This document shows positions 8,377 through 16,318 of a stretch of DNA of 64,000 nt, piece by piece. This stretch comes from Clostridium rhizosphaerae (lineage in GTDB: Bacteria > Bacillota > Clostridia > Clostridiales > Clostridiaceae), in contig NZ_JAESWC010000002.1 in assembly GCF_016765585.1 (NCBI RefSeq), positions 310,001 to 374,000 of the forward strand. The letters run 5' to 3'. Both the position numbers and the translations under genes were made by a program. A model generated the notes under the pieces. It searched no databases, had not been told where the DNA came from, and worked only from the letters and a program-made list of their open reading frames with translations. The stretch's first letter is position 1. Each line of letters opens with the position of its first letter.

Positions 8377-9270
8377 TTAACATGAATGGGACGTATCGTT
8401 TACCTGACCAGCAATAGCTTCGACTATGCATTTCCATGTTCCCTTAGGCATATCATGTCCCATTCCTTCGATCAAAAGTAATTTAGCATTTGGTATTGTG
8501 CGTGCTGTATCTTTTCCTGCTTCAACATGAAACAATACATCTTCGGTTCCATGAATTACTAGAGTTGGAATTGTTAATGTTGAAAGTTGTTGTCTCCTAT
8601 CACCATTAGCAACTAACGCTGCATTTTGGCGTACAGCTCCTTGTGGATAGTAAGAACGATCATAGCTTTCTTCACAATACCGTCTTGCACGTTCTTCTTC
8701 AAAAGGAAATCCCTTACTCCAAATATTTCTCCACATACGTAAAGTATAATCAATATATGCATCTCGTCCAGATGGAGGTGTTGCTGTAACAATCGCCAAT
8801 GTTTCCGGTGATATTTGCGGATTATTCGGATTACCTGTAGATGACATAATAGAAATTAAACTACATATACGTGAAGGATGCCTATAGGCAAAAACCTGAG
8901 CAATAGTGCCTCCCATAGAAGCACCACAAATGTGAGCCTTCTTTATTTCCAACGCATCTAGCAAGCCAGCCACATCATCAGCCATATCTTCCAATGTATA
9001 TGCTGTCTTAATTGGTTTTCCATCTTGTGCCGCCTGGTATATTCTTTTCATATCAGGAATACCAGCCGCATCAAATTTTGTAGACAATCCTGCATCTCGG
9101 TTATCAAAGCGTATAACTTGTAAATTATTCTTTGCAAGCATTTCACAAAAATCTGGTTCCCAAAAATTTAGCTGAGCACCATTTCCTGCAATAAGCACTA
9201 TTGTAGGATTTGTCTTCTGTCCAAAAATTTCATATTCAATTTGTACGCCATTTGCCTTTACATGTGCCAT
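8377..9270 (-). CDS. Alpha/beta-fold hydrolase
   Basis: The 297-aa cytoplasmic enzyme has the alpha/beta-hydrolase plan. There is an oxyanion-region motif IAGNGAQLNFW, the nucleophile elbow GASMGG (Ser in GxSxG), the acid in HGTEDVLF and the catalytic His in GMGHDMP. The length is typical for esterases and epoxide-hydrolase-like enzymes. The substrate cannot be read from sequence. It has a good AAGGAGG site upstream and is the last gene of the accessory array before vapE. Its base composition is less AT-rich than its neighbours, which fits separate acquisition. Confidence 0.88.
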   Translation of the reverse strand: MAHVKANGVQIEYEIFGQKTNPTIVLIAGNGAQLNFWEPDFCEMLAKNNLQVIRFDNRDAGLSTKFDAAGIPDMKRIYQAAQDGKPIKTAYTLEDMADDVAGLLDALEIKKAHICGASMGGTIAQVFAYRHPSRICSLISIMSSTGNPNNPQISPETLAIVTATPPSGRDAYIDYTLRMWRNIWSKGFPFEEERARRYCEESYDRSYYPQGAVRQNAALVANGDRRQQLSTLTIPTLVIHGTEDVLFHVEAGKDTARTIPNAKLLLIEGMGHDMPKGTWKCIVEAIAGQVNDTSHSC

Positions 9271-9316
9271 AACATATATCCTCCTTAGTATTTTTATATA
9301 AATCTATTAGGACATA

Positions 9317-9748
9317 TTAGATATTTCTTTCATTTATGATCAAGTTTCTGTAAATTAAATCATCCCGTTTATCAAACCCAAGTGCTTGCCAAAAATTATT
9401 TCCTAAATCATTAGAAGAAAATACAACAAGACTAACTTTGTTTATTTCTTCCTTTTTTAAAGCCTTAACCACTGTATTGACGAGCGTTCTTCCTATTCCT
9501 CTTCCACGGTAAGCAATATTAACAGCTGTGTGATAGATATACCCTCTTCTACCATCATGTCCACATAATATTACACCAACTATGTTATTTTCTACTTGTG
9601 CAACAAAATTCGTAGTAGGATTTCTTTTTAAAAATTTTTTAATACCTTCTAAAGAGTCATCTAAACTACGCATACCCATCCCTTGTGTACTTTTCCATAA
9701 TTGATTTACTTTGTCATAGTCCTCAATGGACATTAATCTTATTTCCAT
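9317..9748 (-). CDS. GNAT-family N-acetyltransferase
   Basis: The 143-aa protein starts MEIRLMSIEDYDKV at 9748 behind GGGGGAG; a longer reading to 9814 lacks a ribosome-binding site. The acetyl-CoA binding motif is visible as NIAYRGRGIGRTLV (R/QxxGxG/A), preceded by GYIYHTAV, and the C-terminal part has NNFWQALGF. The substrate is unknown. As one of several unrelated single-gene units reading the same way in this array, it is typical cassette cargo. Confidence 0.88.
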   Translation of the reverse strand: MEIRLMSIEDYDKVNQLWKSTQGMGMRSLDDSLEGIKKFLKRNPTTNFVAQVENNIVGVILCGHDGRRGYIYHTAVNIAYRGRGIGRTLVNTVVKALKKEEINKVSLVVFSSNDLGNNFWQALGFDKRDDLIYRNLIINERNI

Positions 9749-9867
9749 ACCTTGCTCCCCCTTAAAAATTATTTTAATAGAGCCATTCGTACGCAATATT
9801 CTACTGTTGTACAATATAAGAAAAGGATGCCCAACTAATTAAAAAAGTTTTCTAAAAATCATCCTCA

Positions 9868-10389
9868 TTAATAAGCGTCTATAGGGATATAGTAATCCAA
9901 GATAATATCACCATTCTCATCAGGCGTAGTAAACCTTGGACAATTATACAACTCCGTAAACCATTTCATTTTGTCACACTTGTACCCCTTTTTCTTTAGG
10001 GCTTGTTCTGTCAGGGAATGAGCTATTGAACAAACATCAGCTGTATTTTTACCTTTGATCCATCCAATCGCCACATCCGTTTCTTCAATATCTCTGCAAA
10101 AGTAACCATCTGGGACAGATACACCATCTTTCATCAACATGGCAACAATATAAGAGAAATCTCCATCACCTTTGTCCCAATCAAGCATTACTCCAACGTA
10201 TGAGTTATCGTAAACAAAATCAGGCTGATTTTCAAGTGGTGAAAATGTATTGTCAGCAAAACACTTATCCCAAAAACTTGGAATACGGTTATCACCTTTC
10301 ATATGTACTTCCATATTATACCTTAGTTCCTTACCTATGAGTTTAAGTCTTGGCAATTTCTTAACTTCCAATTTTATAAGTTCCCCCAT
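9868..10389 (-). CDS. GyrI-like / effector-binding domain protein
   Basis: A 173-aa soluble protein resembling the GyrI-like small-molecule-binding fold, as found at the C-terminus of AraC-type regulators and in stand-alone proteins. The opening EVKKLPRLKLIGKE and the later YFCRDIEETDVAIGWIKG and LDYYIPID segments fit that family. There is no DNA-binding domain. Stand-alone members bind or hydrolyse hydrophobic ligands; no specific function can be claimed. A strong GGAGG site precedes the start. A palindromic array repeat (10425-10495) lies upstream, between this gene and the membrane protein at 10497. Confidence 0.7.
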   Translation of the reverse strand: MGELIKLEVKKLPRLKLIGKELRYNMEVHMKGDNRIPSFWDKCFADNTFSPLENQPDFVYDNSYVGVMLDWDKGDGDFSYIVAMLMKDGVSVPDGYFCRDIEETDVAIGWIKGKNTADVCSIAHSLTEQALKKKGYKCDKMKWFTELYNCPRFTTPDENGDIILDYYIPIDAY

Positions 10390-10424
10390 TTTTTCTCCTC
10401 CTTTTTGATTTTTAACTCTTTATG

Positions 10425-10495
10425 TTATTCGTCATAAGCAACAATGATTCCCGAATCTATGTATTGAACTAGCGAATCATATAAGAAGAATGCGA
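10425..10495 (-). repeat. Array palindrome type A, copy 1
   Basis: Plus strand: outer word ATTCGTC, a hairpin arm (TGATTCCCGAATC), loop, arm (GAACTAGCGAATCA), then the tail AAGAAGAATGCGAA next to the stop codon of the gene at 10497. The same unit recurs at 13933, 14882, 17285 and 18621. It lies exactly between two genes of the array. Confidence 0.85.
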
Positions 10496-10496
10496 A

Positions 10497-10781
10497 CTAT
10501 ACTCCATTAATAATTTGATTTAATCTAATTTTGTGAATATATACATTGTATAACATTGCTATGCCAATAGAAATGAAAAAGCTTAAAAAGATGATTGTTT
10601 TCTTCTGTTTATTTAAATTAATACCATTATCAAGAATCCTTCTATTCACAACTCCTGTTACCATTAACGATATTGTAAGTGCAGTTATTCTTTGATTTAT
10701 TGAATATATAAATAAAATCATAGTCATGAAATTGATAGCAATTGTTGATATTACAGGATTTCTATATAATATTGATTTCAT
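10497..10781 (-). CDS. Small two-helix membrane protein of unknown function
   Basis: The 94-aa protein has hydrophobic segments at about residues 10-28 and 62-82, separated by a short polar loop (NRRILDNGINLNKQKK), so it is probably an inner-membrane hairpin protein. I do not recognise the family. GGGG-rich Shine-Dalgarno sequence lies just upstream. It stands between a palindromic repeat on its 3' side and the Nudix gene on its 5' side. Confidence 0.6.
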   Translation of the reverse strand: MKSILYRNPVISTIAINFMTMILFIYSINQRITALTISLMVTGVVNRRILDNGINLNKQKKTIIFLSFFISIGIAMLYNVYIHKIRLNQIINGV

Positions 10782-10807
10782 AATAATTCCCCTCTCATTA
10801 AACTTGA

Positions 10808-11350
10808 TTAATGCACCTCATAAGAAAATTCCGTTTTAAAATAGTTGTTTTTATAAACATAATCCCAAACCATTTTATCTCGTAGTTGAATAAACTTTCT
10901 CTTATAATCATTGCATTTTTCTAGTGATTGATCTAACAAGTTTGAAACTTTTTCAATGTCTATCATAACTGGTGTTACACCAAGTTTTATTTCATTTTCG
11001 GATAATTTTATTTTGAAAGTATCTTCAACTAATTCGCCAATAAACCAATTTGCCTTATGACAATAAGAAACTTCTTTTTTATGTTCTATAGTACATCCAA
11101 GTTCATCTATTATCCTACAGCTAAACCCACACTCTTCCAAGACTTCTCTTATTAAAGCATCTGTTGCATCTTCACCTTCTTCTATTCCTCCACCTGGGAA
11201 TACATAACATCCATTTGATTGTAAATACAACATTGCAACTTGCTTATTGTTACTGATTATAATTCCTCTTGAACTAATACGATTAAAGTTATCATAATAT
11301 TGTGGTATCCCTCCAACCACTTCTTTATCTGTAATTTCAAATTTAAACAT
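10808..11350 (-). CDS. Nudix hydrolase
   Basis: A 180-aa protein with a complete Nudix box, GGIEEGEDATDALIREVLEE followed by CGF, which matches Gx5Ex7REUxEExGU and coordinates the metal that hydrolyses a nucleoside-diphosphate-linked substrate. The N-terminus has RGIIISNNKQVAMLYLQ. The substrate is not predictable. A second, unrelated Nudix protein is at 28858. It is part of the same-direction accessory array. Confidence 0.9.
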   Translation of the reverse strand: MFKFEITDKEVVGGIPQYYDNFNRISSRGIIISNNKQVAMLYLQSNGCYVFPGGGIEEGEDATDALIREVLEECGFSCRIIDELGCTIEHKKEVSYCHKANWFIGELVEDTFKIKLSENEIKLGVTPVMIDIEKVSNLLDQSLEKCNDYKRKFIQLRDKMVWDYVYKNNYFKTEFSYEVH

Positions 11351-11445
11351 TTGTTTTCCCCTTTTAAATATTATAAAAATATCTTAAACCATTCTTGCTT
11401 TAATAAGACTCAAAAGTTACTGTAAATCATGCTTATAATACTGAG

Positions 11446-11793
11446 TTAATCCTCATATAAATCTCCACTATTTTCTTTGTTAAGTGTACCGTCTAACTCA
11501 ATCATCAAGAATCTTGTTAGACTCTTAACTACAGGTCTATGTCTAATTCCTTTAGGGACTATAATAAATTCTCCTTCATTTACTTCAATCAATCCTTCAT
11601 CGGTTTCCAAATGAAAACCGCCTTCAATTACATAGAACAATTCATCTGAACATTCATGAATATGAAAATCCAATGTACGATTTTCTACATTGACAACACT
11701 AAGAATATGCCCATTTAATTGACCTATCTTATCATATACATATAACTTATCAACCGAATTTACCGCTGATTTCAAATTTACTTTTTCTAACAT
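11446..11793 (-). CDS. Single-domain cupin protein
   Basis: The 115-aa protein has a cupin beta-barrel pattern. Motif 1 is around FHIHECSDELFYVIEGG (metal ligands H, H and E) and motif 2 around GEFIIVPKGIRHRP. It could be a small isomerase, dioxygenase or sugar-binding enzyme. A GGGGTGGT ribosome-binding site is upstream. The flanking gaps do not carry the best-conserved array palindrome, only short weakly similar words. Confidence 0.85.
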   Translation of the reverse strand: MLEKVNLKSAVNSVDKLYVYDKIGQLNGHILSVVNVENRTLDFHIHECSDELFYVIEGGFHLETDEGLIEVNEGEFIIVPKGIRHRPVVKSLTRFLMIELDGTLNKENSGDLYED

Positions 11794-11958
11794 AATACCA
11801 CCCCTATAATTTAAATCTTATTTATTTAAAATTTTTAAATGTTGTTGATAAAAAAATATATTGTGATCAGTAGAGTATGTAAATAATTTTATTTCACAAT
11901 TTTTTACTATTATGTGATTATGCTGAAAAATCGCAACATATTATGAAAGGTTATCTTA

Positions 11959-13053
11959 TTACATCCTTACAGGCGCAATTATATGTAGAGTATTTGTATT
12001 ATTCTTATTAGTTATAACAAGTACAGACTGACTAGTTGTAAATTTTATCATTACTTCTTCGTCTTCAAGAGTGTTAAGAGCTTCTATAAGAAATTTCGAA
12101 TTACACTTCATTCTCATTGGCATACCGCGGGATATTATATCCACTTCGCCTGTTATATCGCCAATTGAAGATTTAGAAGTTATCATCATTGTATTATCTG
12201 AAATATCAAGTATTACAGCGCAAAAATTAGATTCTTTACCTATTATTGATGCTCGTTCCAAATGCCCAATAAGCTTTTCCTTGTTAACAATAATCTCTAA
12301 AGTATATTCATTTGGAATAAAGGATTCATAATTGCCAAAGTCTCCATCAAGTAAGGTTGATATTACTTTTGTATTGCCAATTGTAAATAAAATTTGATTT
12401 GATGTAAATGATATTTCTACGTCCTCTTCTTCCCATTCAACAATTTTAGTAACTTCAATCAAGGTTCGTCCAGGGATAACTACTCGTATCGAATTTGCAC
12501 TATTACTTTCATGGCGGCAAATGGCAGCTCTAGTATTATCTAAAGCTACCATAACAAGCATGTCCGTCTTCAGGTCAAATAATATTCCAGAGAATACTGG
12601 CCTAATACCATTTTGATCTGTTGCAATTATTGTTCTTTTGACCATACTTCTAAATGCTTCTTTTGAAACTGATACTGCTAAATTCTCTTTTATTGTCGGT
12701 AGTATAGGGAAATTTTCAGTGCTTTGACAGCCTAAGTTTATTACATCTTTCTCACAGATTAGCCTAATAGTATTTCTGTCTATCGTACTTAATTCTATCT
12801 GAGAATCAGGTAATTTTCTTACTATGTCTCCTAATAGTTTAGAGTCTATGAGGATTTTTCCAGTTTCAAGAACCTTTGCACTAATCCTTGTTTCTATGCA
12901 TAAATTCTTGTCTCCACCAGTTAATATAATATGACTATCACTACATTGTATTAATATCCCTTGTAATATTGTTACTCCAAATCTTCCAGTGCTTACTCTT
13001 TGTATTTCTTGTACCGCTTGTTGAAATTCGTTTTTGTTAATAATAAATTTCAT
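11959..13053 (-). CDS. dnaN: DNA polymerase III beta sliding clamp paralogue
   Basis: The 364-aa protein has the full three-domain clamp length and ends in LHIIAPVRM, the typical clamp C-terminus. It starts MKFIINKNEFQQAVQEIQRV, and internal motifs such as FPILP and VMIKFTTSQSVLVI fit the family. It is not next to dnaA or recF and lies among accessory genes between phage replication genes. It is therefore very likely a second, mobile-element clamp rather than the chromosomal one. It could load with the phage-type polymerase or act as a decoy. Start ATG at 13053 behind GAGGAGC. Confidence 0.9.
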   Translation of the reverse strand: MKFIINKNEFQQAVQEIQRVSTGRFGVTILQGILIQCSDSHIILTGGDKNLCIETRISAKVLETGKILIDSKLLGDIVRKLPDSQIELSTIDRNTIRLICEKDVINLGCQSTENFPILPTIKENLAVSVSKEAFRSMVKRTIIATDQNGIRPVFSGILFDLKTDMLVMVALDNTRAAICRHESNSANSIRVVIPGRTLIEVTKIVEWEEEDVEISFTSNQILFTIGNTKVISTLLDGDFGNYESFIPNEYTLEIIVNKEKLIGHLERASIIGKESNFCAVILDISDNTMMITSKSSIGDITGEVDIISRGMPMRMKCNSKFLIEALNTLEDEEVMIKFTTSQSVLVITNKNNTNTLHIIAPVRM

Positions 13054-13194
13054 AATTATAGCTCCTCGAACAATGCAAAATATATTTTCATAATAAATTA
13101 TAGTTTATTTGTATAACAATGGAAAGATATAAAATTCCAACATCTTGTATATATTCGGAATTTTATATACAAGTCAAAATATTCATATGTTCAT

Positions 13195-13285
13195 TAATTG
13201 ATCGAGGTTCATCAGATTTTGAAAATTACTTAAATCATTCACTGATGAACCATAAGTACTGTTGCGTTATAAAAGAAGATGGCGT
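13195..13285 (-). repeat. Array palindrome, divergent copy
   Basis: A perfect 10-bp inverted repeat (GGTTCATCAG / CTGATGAACC) is followed by GTTGCG and then AAAAGAAGATGGCG. The latter matches the tail found at the other array junctions. It lies between the dnaN paralogue and the lipoprotein gene. The arm sequence differs from type A, but hairpin plus tail is preserved. Confidence 0.65.
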
Positions 13286-13312
13286 ACCAATATAATTTTA
13301 TTAAATTAAACA

Positions 13313-13831
13313 TTATTGCAAATTTAAATCTAAATGCTGTTTCTTTACATGGTCAGGTACTTTAAAACTTTTAACGTGCTCATACTTTACAAGTGTAATC
13401 TTATTATCATCAGATAGGTCTATCTTAAAAGTAAAATTATCTAATCCTATAGGGTTGTGTGCTCCAAGATAAGGCTCTACTTGTAGTTTAATAATAAAAT
13501 ATGATTCTTCTTGTATAAAATTAGCCTCCAAAACCTTCGAAGTAGGATCAGTTAACCAATATGGAACACTCCCTCCATAATAATCCTTCAGAGACTTTTG
13601 CATATAAGGTGATAAATAATTTATTATTAACCATCCTATAACCTGTTCTTTTGTACTTTGCTCTTGGAAAATAGAGTTCTGATAACTGTTAGCAAACAAG
13701 ATTTCTTTATCTATCATAGATTCATTAATTTCTATAGGTGAATTGCTTTGTTTTGTAGCATTAATATTATCGCAACCACCTAAACTTGCAATAGTTAAAA
13801 CGATTAATAAAATAGCAGAAATTCGCCTCAT
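13313..13831 (-). CDS. Putative lipoprotein
   Basis: The 172-aa protein begins with a signal peptide ending in a lipobox (SLGGC, Cys about residue 20), so it is probably a membrane-anchored outer-face protein. The mature part has no motif I recognise. It contains ATKQSN, a segment around EQSTKEQVIGWLIINYL and a beta-rich C-terminal half. A family of unknown function is likely. Array palindromes flank it on both sides. Confidence 0.65.
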   Translation of the reverse strand: MRRISAILLIVLTIASLGGCDNINATKQSNSPIEINESMIDKEILFANSYQNSIFQEQSTKEQVIGWLIINYLSPYMQKSLKDYYGGSVPYWLTDPTSKVLEANFIQEESYFIIKLQVEPYLGAHNPIGLDNFTFKIDLSDDNKITLVKYEHVKSFKVPDHVKKQHLDLNLQ

Positions 13832-13932
13832 TTAGTTACCCCCTTAAAAATCTTCTTTACCTATTATTTGCATAATCAAAATAATAGATACTTGAAAACT
13901 AATAAGGTTTTATAACAATCCTCCCTTAATTT

Positions 13933-14005
13933 ATTTCGTCATTGTTTACAATGATTCCCTAACCTATATATTGAACTAGCGAATCATATGAGAAAAAGAC
14001 GTAAT
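13933..14005 (-). repeat. Array palindrome type A, copy 2
   Basis: The same unit as at 10425: ATTTCGTC, then TGATTCCCTAACC, loop, GAACTAGCGAATCA, ending GAAAAAGACGTAAT. The outer arms ATTTCGTC and GACGTAAT are themselves complementary apart from one position. It separates the lipoprotein gene from the small ORF at 14009. Confidence 0.85.
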
Positions 14006-14008
14006 ACT

Positions 14009-14149
14009 TTACTTCGTTTGTTCGTTCTTCTTGATATATATATCTAATGCCCGTAGTAATTTAATTGCTAAAATTATGATTGATACATCTGCTAAAACTC
14101 CTAAAATATCTTTTGAAATACCCCAAAATACCATAACTAATGTATCCAT
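14009..14149 (-). CDS. 46-aa single-helix membrane peptide
   Basis: A short frame opens with ATG behind GGGGGT and encodes MDTLVMVFWGISKDI..., one hydrophobic helix followed by a lysine-rich tail (YIKKNEQTK). It fills the space between two array palindromes exactly, as expected for a minimal one-gene cassette. I do not recognise the family. A very small size with a good ribosome-binding site suggests it is real, possibly a toxin-like or regulatory peptide, but function is open. Confidence 0.5.
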   Translation of the reverse strand: MDTLVMVFWGISKDILGVLADVSIIILAIKLLRALDIYIKKNEQTK

Positions 14150-14190
14150 TATATACCCCCTAAAAATTTATTTTATTTGTCACAGTATAC

Positions 14191-14295
14191 GATGATGCTC
14201 AATCTATAACCCATGACTAGAGCATCCTTTTTTACAATTATTCATTTATTGCATTTGCATGATTATCGAACCATTTAAGAATATTACGCAATAAC
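14191..14295 (-). repeat. Array palindromes type C and type B in tandem
   Basis: Positions 14191-14227 hold type C (GATGCTC...GAGCATC around AACCCATGACTA). Positions 14230-14295 hold type B (ATTATTCATTTATTGCATTT, then GCATGATTATCGAACC and a tail AAGAATATTACGCAA). Type B recurs at 18241 and 20189; type C recurs outside the array at 33165. Two boundary units lie back to back here, as if a cassette between them had been lost. Confidence 0.7.
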
Positions 14296-14361
14296 TTTTA
14301 AAAAATTATACTATAACTTACTGCTTTTTAAAGTGGGTGCGTTATGCGATATTTATCCATT

Positions 14362-14808
14362 TTATGACTTAGTGTGGGTTTCGTCGGAAAAGTTGGAGGC
14401 TCTCTTTTCTTTTCGTAGGATAATATTAATGGAATAAATCAACAACACAGAAAATGTTGAGTAATTAAAAAGAGCTAAGAATTGAGAAATAAAATAATAT
14501 TTTTGTATACCGATAACTGCAAAAATTATCGTAACCATTAAGCAAAATATAAAGAGAACTTTAAATGTTTTATTTTTCTTTTTTATTTGACTTATATTAT
14601 GAAAAAATAGTGATAAAACAGCGAAAACAAAGTAGCTGCTTGCATAAAAGTGGTTATAGTCTTGACCTGGAATATTATTAATTTTATTGTAATAATTATT
14701 ATATATACGCATAGGATCTATGGTTACGTATGACATAACAACAAATCCAATAATAGCAATCACCATCATCATAAGAAACAAAATAATATTTTTTCTTTTT
14801 TTATTCAT
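14362..14808 (-). CDS. Four-helix membrane protein of unknown function
   Basis: The 148-aa protein (start 14808, behind GAGGAGATATAAT) has about four hydrophobic segments: residues 7-27, about 52-70, 78-98 and 104-124. Lysine-rich loops such as KKKNKTFK lie between them. A conserved family is not apparent to me. It lies between the type B/C repeats and the type A copy at 14882, as a single-gene unit of the array. Confidence 0.6.
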   Translation of the reverse strand: MNKKRKNIILFLMMMVIAIIGFVVMSYVTIDPMRIYNNYYNKINNIPGQDYNHFYASSYFVFAVLSLFFHNISQIKKKNKTFKVLFIFCLMVTIIFAVIGIQKYYFISQFLALFNYSTFSVLLIYSINIILRKEKRASNFSDETHTKS

Positions 14809-14881
14809 ATTATATCTCCTCTCATACACTTAGATAACTTTTTATACTTATCCATAATACCCCCCTTTACAAGAACAAGTT

Positions 14882-14955
14882 AGTTTCACATAACTTTACA
14901 ATAATTCCCTAACCTATGTATTGAACTAGCGAATCATATTTGAATATAGTGAAAT
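14882..14955 (-). repeat. Array palindrome type A, copy 3
   Basis: TTTCACATAAC, AATTCCCTAACC, loop, GAACTAGCGAATCA, then ATAGTGAAA. Here the outer pair has changed to AGTTTCAC / GTGAAAT: both sides differ from other copies yet still pair with each other. That is a compensatory change supporting a selected foldback structure. Confidence 0.85.
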
Positions 14956-14957
14956 AG

Positions 14958-15170
14958 TCATTTATTAGAAGACACATGTTTATTAGAGTTATATACCTTA
15001 TAAATGCGGATAATTTCTCTTATAAAAAATATACTAAAGCACAGGGTTATAATCCCAATAATATATTTTCTTTGAAATAGTGCAACAATTGTTAGAGTAA
15101 TAAAAATTAAAATACATAGTGTTAAATTTATCAAAGACCATAAATTTGGTTTTGGCAATTTCTTATCCAT
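14958..15170 (-). CDS. 70-aa two-helix membrane protein
   Basis: The 70-aa product MDKKLPKPNLWSLINLT... has two hydrophobic stretches (about residues 12-30 and 36-50) and a basic tail, so it is a small membrane protein. No family is recognised. GGGGGAGAG precedes the start. It is the first gene of sub-array 2 after the duplicated polymerase border. Confidence 0.6.
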   Translation of the reverse strand: MDKKLPKPNLWSLINLTLCILIFITLTIVALFQRKYIIGIITLCFSIFFIREIIRIYKVYNSNKHVSSNK

Positions 15171-15204
15171 TAAACTCTCCCCCTATTTATTCAACATAAT
15201 CTAC

Positions 15205-15400
15205 AATTCCGAATTAATTCCAACTAATTGTACCATATATTTGAAGCAATTACACTAATATACTTACAATTGCATTTGAAGTCATATTTTTCAACACCGT
15301 ATTATTCACTTTTCAAAGAACATTTTTTCTTTTATTAAATCCCTTATTCTTTCTTGTAAAACACAGTCTCATACCCCTCTGCTTCAAGTCTTTTGAGGCT
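15205..15400. repeat. Direct repeat of the polymerase 3' border (copy of 20825-21000)
   Basis: This segment closely matches 20825-21000. Shared pieces include TTGTACCATATATTTGAAG, TTACACTAATATACTTAC, the 17-mer AACACCGTATTATTCAC and the polymerase C-terminal codons. The two copies bracket sub-array 1, consistent with a tandem duplication or two insertions at the same polA-vapE junction. Confidence 0.85.
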
Positions 15401-15520
15401 TTCTGCAATACAGTCTCTTGCCATTGCCTACACAATATTTTCTGTTAGTTTTCCTCCATAGGGGGGTATGTTCTCCCACTTCTTTGTTTCTTGGATCATT
15501 CCTCTGTAGTAAAGTGCTTC
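15344..15520 (-). pseudogene. Remnant of a second phage DNA polymerase gene (3' end)
   Basis: The minus strand matches the last codons of the polymerase gene that ends at 20964, then jumps across roughly 120 missing bases. It continues with the region equivalent to 21125-21275 (LKRLEAAGYQT to the ENIPTYGG region). The match ends at about 15520 in repeat sequence. Single-base changes and the deletion make it non-functional. It shows that this point was once a polA-vapE junction. Confidence 0.85.
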
Positions 15521-15527
15521 TCTTTGG

Positions 15528-15674
15528 TCACTGTGTAACTTAAGATGTTCACTTTCCTTCGGACACTGAGTAACTTAAGATGTTCGCTTCCACTCACAAG
15601 TTACTCGACAAAGCTCATTTAGAGCTTTATCCTCACAAGTTACCCGTAAAAGTCCATTTAGGACTTTGGCCTCC
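15528..15674 (-). repeat. RBS-associated repeat, tandem copies (mini-ORFs MDFYG and MSFVE)
   Basis: Two to three copies of the dispersed repeat are nested here without a following gene. One encodes ATG-GAC-TTT-TAC-GGG-TAA (15657-15640) with stem AAAGTCC/GGACTTT. The next encodes ATG-AGC-TTT-GTC-GAG-TAA (15618-15601) with stem AAAGCTC/GAGCTTT. Both sides of the stem changed together, evidence for selection on the hairpin. The original downstream gene (probably vapE) is deleted. Confidence 0.85.
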
Positions 15675-15700
15675 TTTTTGTAAATTTGAATTAATAAAAA

Positions 15701-15736
15701 AACACCATAAAATTCGAAGTTGAATAATACGGTGTT
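15701..15736. repeat. Palindrome AACACCATA...TACGGTGTT, left border of sub-array 1
   Basis: The second copy of the hairpin at 8207-8242, with the same following sequence (TTTTGTTTTTGTGGTTGTAT, then CGGGATAT). It marks the left edge of sub-array 1 as the first copy marks sub-array 2. It may also act as a terminator. Confidence 0.75.
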
Positions 15737-15856
15737 TTAATAATTATTTTGTTTTTGTGGTTGTATCGGGATATTTGAAGATTCCGTTTTAAATATTGTA
15801 AAAATATCATAAACCACTAATGTATGTTAAGGTTAAAAACTTTTAATCATCTGAAA

Positions 15857-16318
15857 CTACTCTTGCCTAAAAAAACACCTGGCGACGTTATTTGAAAGCC
15901 AGAAAATAAAGCATACGCTTATAAAAGTCCAATGCAATTTCCATCCAGTATAGTTCAAGATTAACGTATATCTCTCTACAAAATACTCTACGATCGTAAA
16001 CATCAAAGTAACAACAATGTAATAAATTAACTTAGTTAGCCTTGAAGAGTATTTAGGAAAATGAACATAGAAGTGAACACACATTATTGGCAATACAAGA
16101 TATTCGAAAATAAAACTAGTCCTATTAACTGTCCATAACTCACGATACGGGTATTTTATCAAACCAAATTGTACTACTAAAACACCTAAAATCCATGCTG
16201 GAAATTGCACAAAAGCCATGATAAACTGAGCTCTAAACGCCATATTCTTAGGAACAAATATCAAGGATAAAAGCGAAATAATTGGTACCGCTATTAGTAT
16301 AACCGCTTCAAGTTTCAT
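15857..16318 (-). CDS. CBO0543-like integral membrane protein (copy 2)
   Basis: The 153-aa protein has four to five transmembrane segments. It contains the family-like pattern of a KYPYRELWTVNRTSFIFEYL segment and an FYVHFP motif. I chose the ATG at 16318 because AAGGAG lies nine bases upstream; it overlaps the end of the preceding paralogue by 11 bases, suggesting translational coupling. CBO0543-type proteins are common in clostridia and bacilli and have no known function. Confidence 0.75.
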   Translation of the reverse strand: MKLEAVILIAVPIISLLSLIFVPKNMAFRAQFIMAFVQFPAWILGVLVVQFGLIKYPYRELWTVNRTSFIFEYLVLPIMCVHFYVHFPKYSSRLTKLIYYIVVTLMFTIVEYFVERYTLILNYTGWKLHWTFISVCFIFWLSNNVARCFFRQE

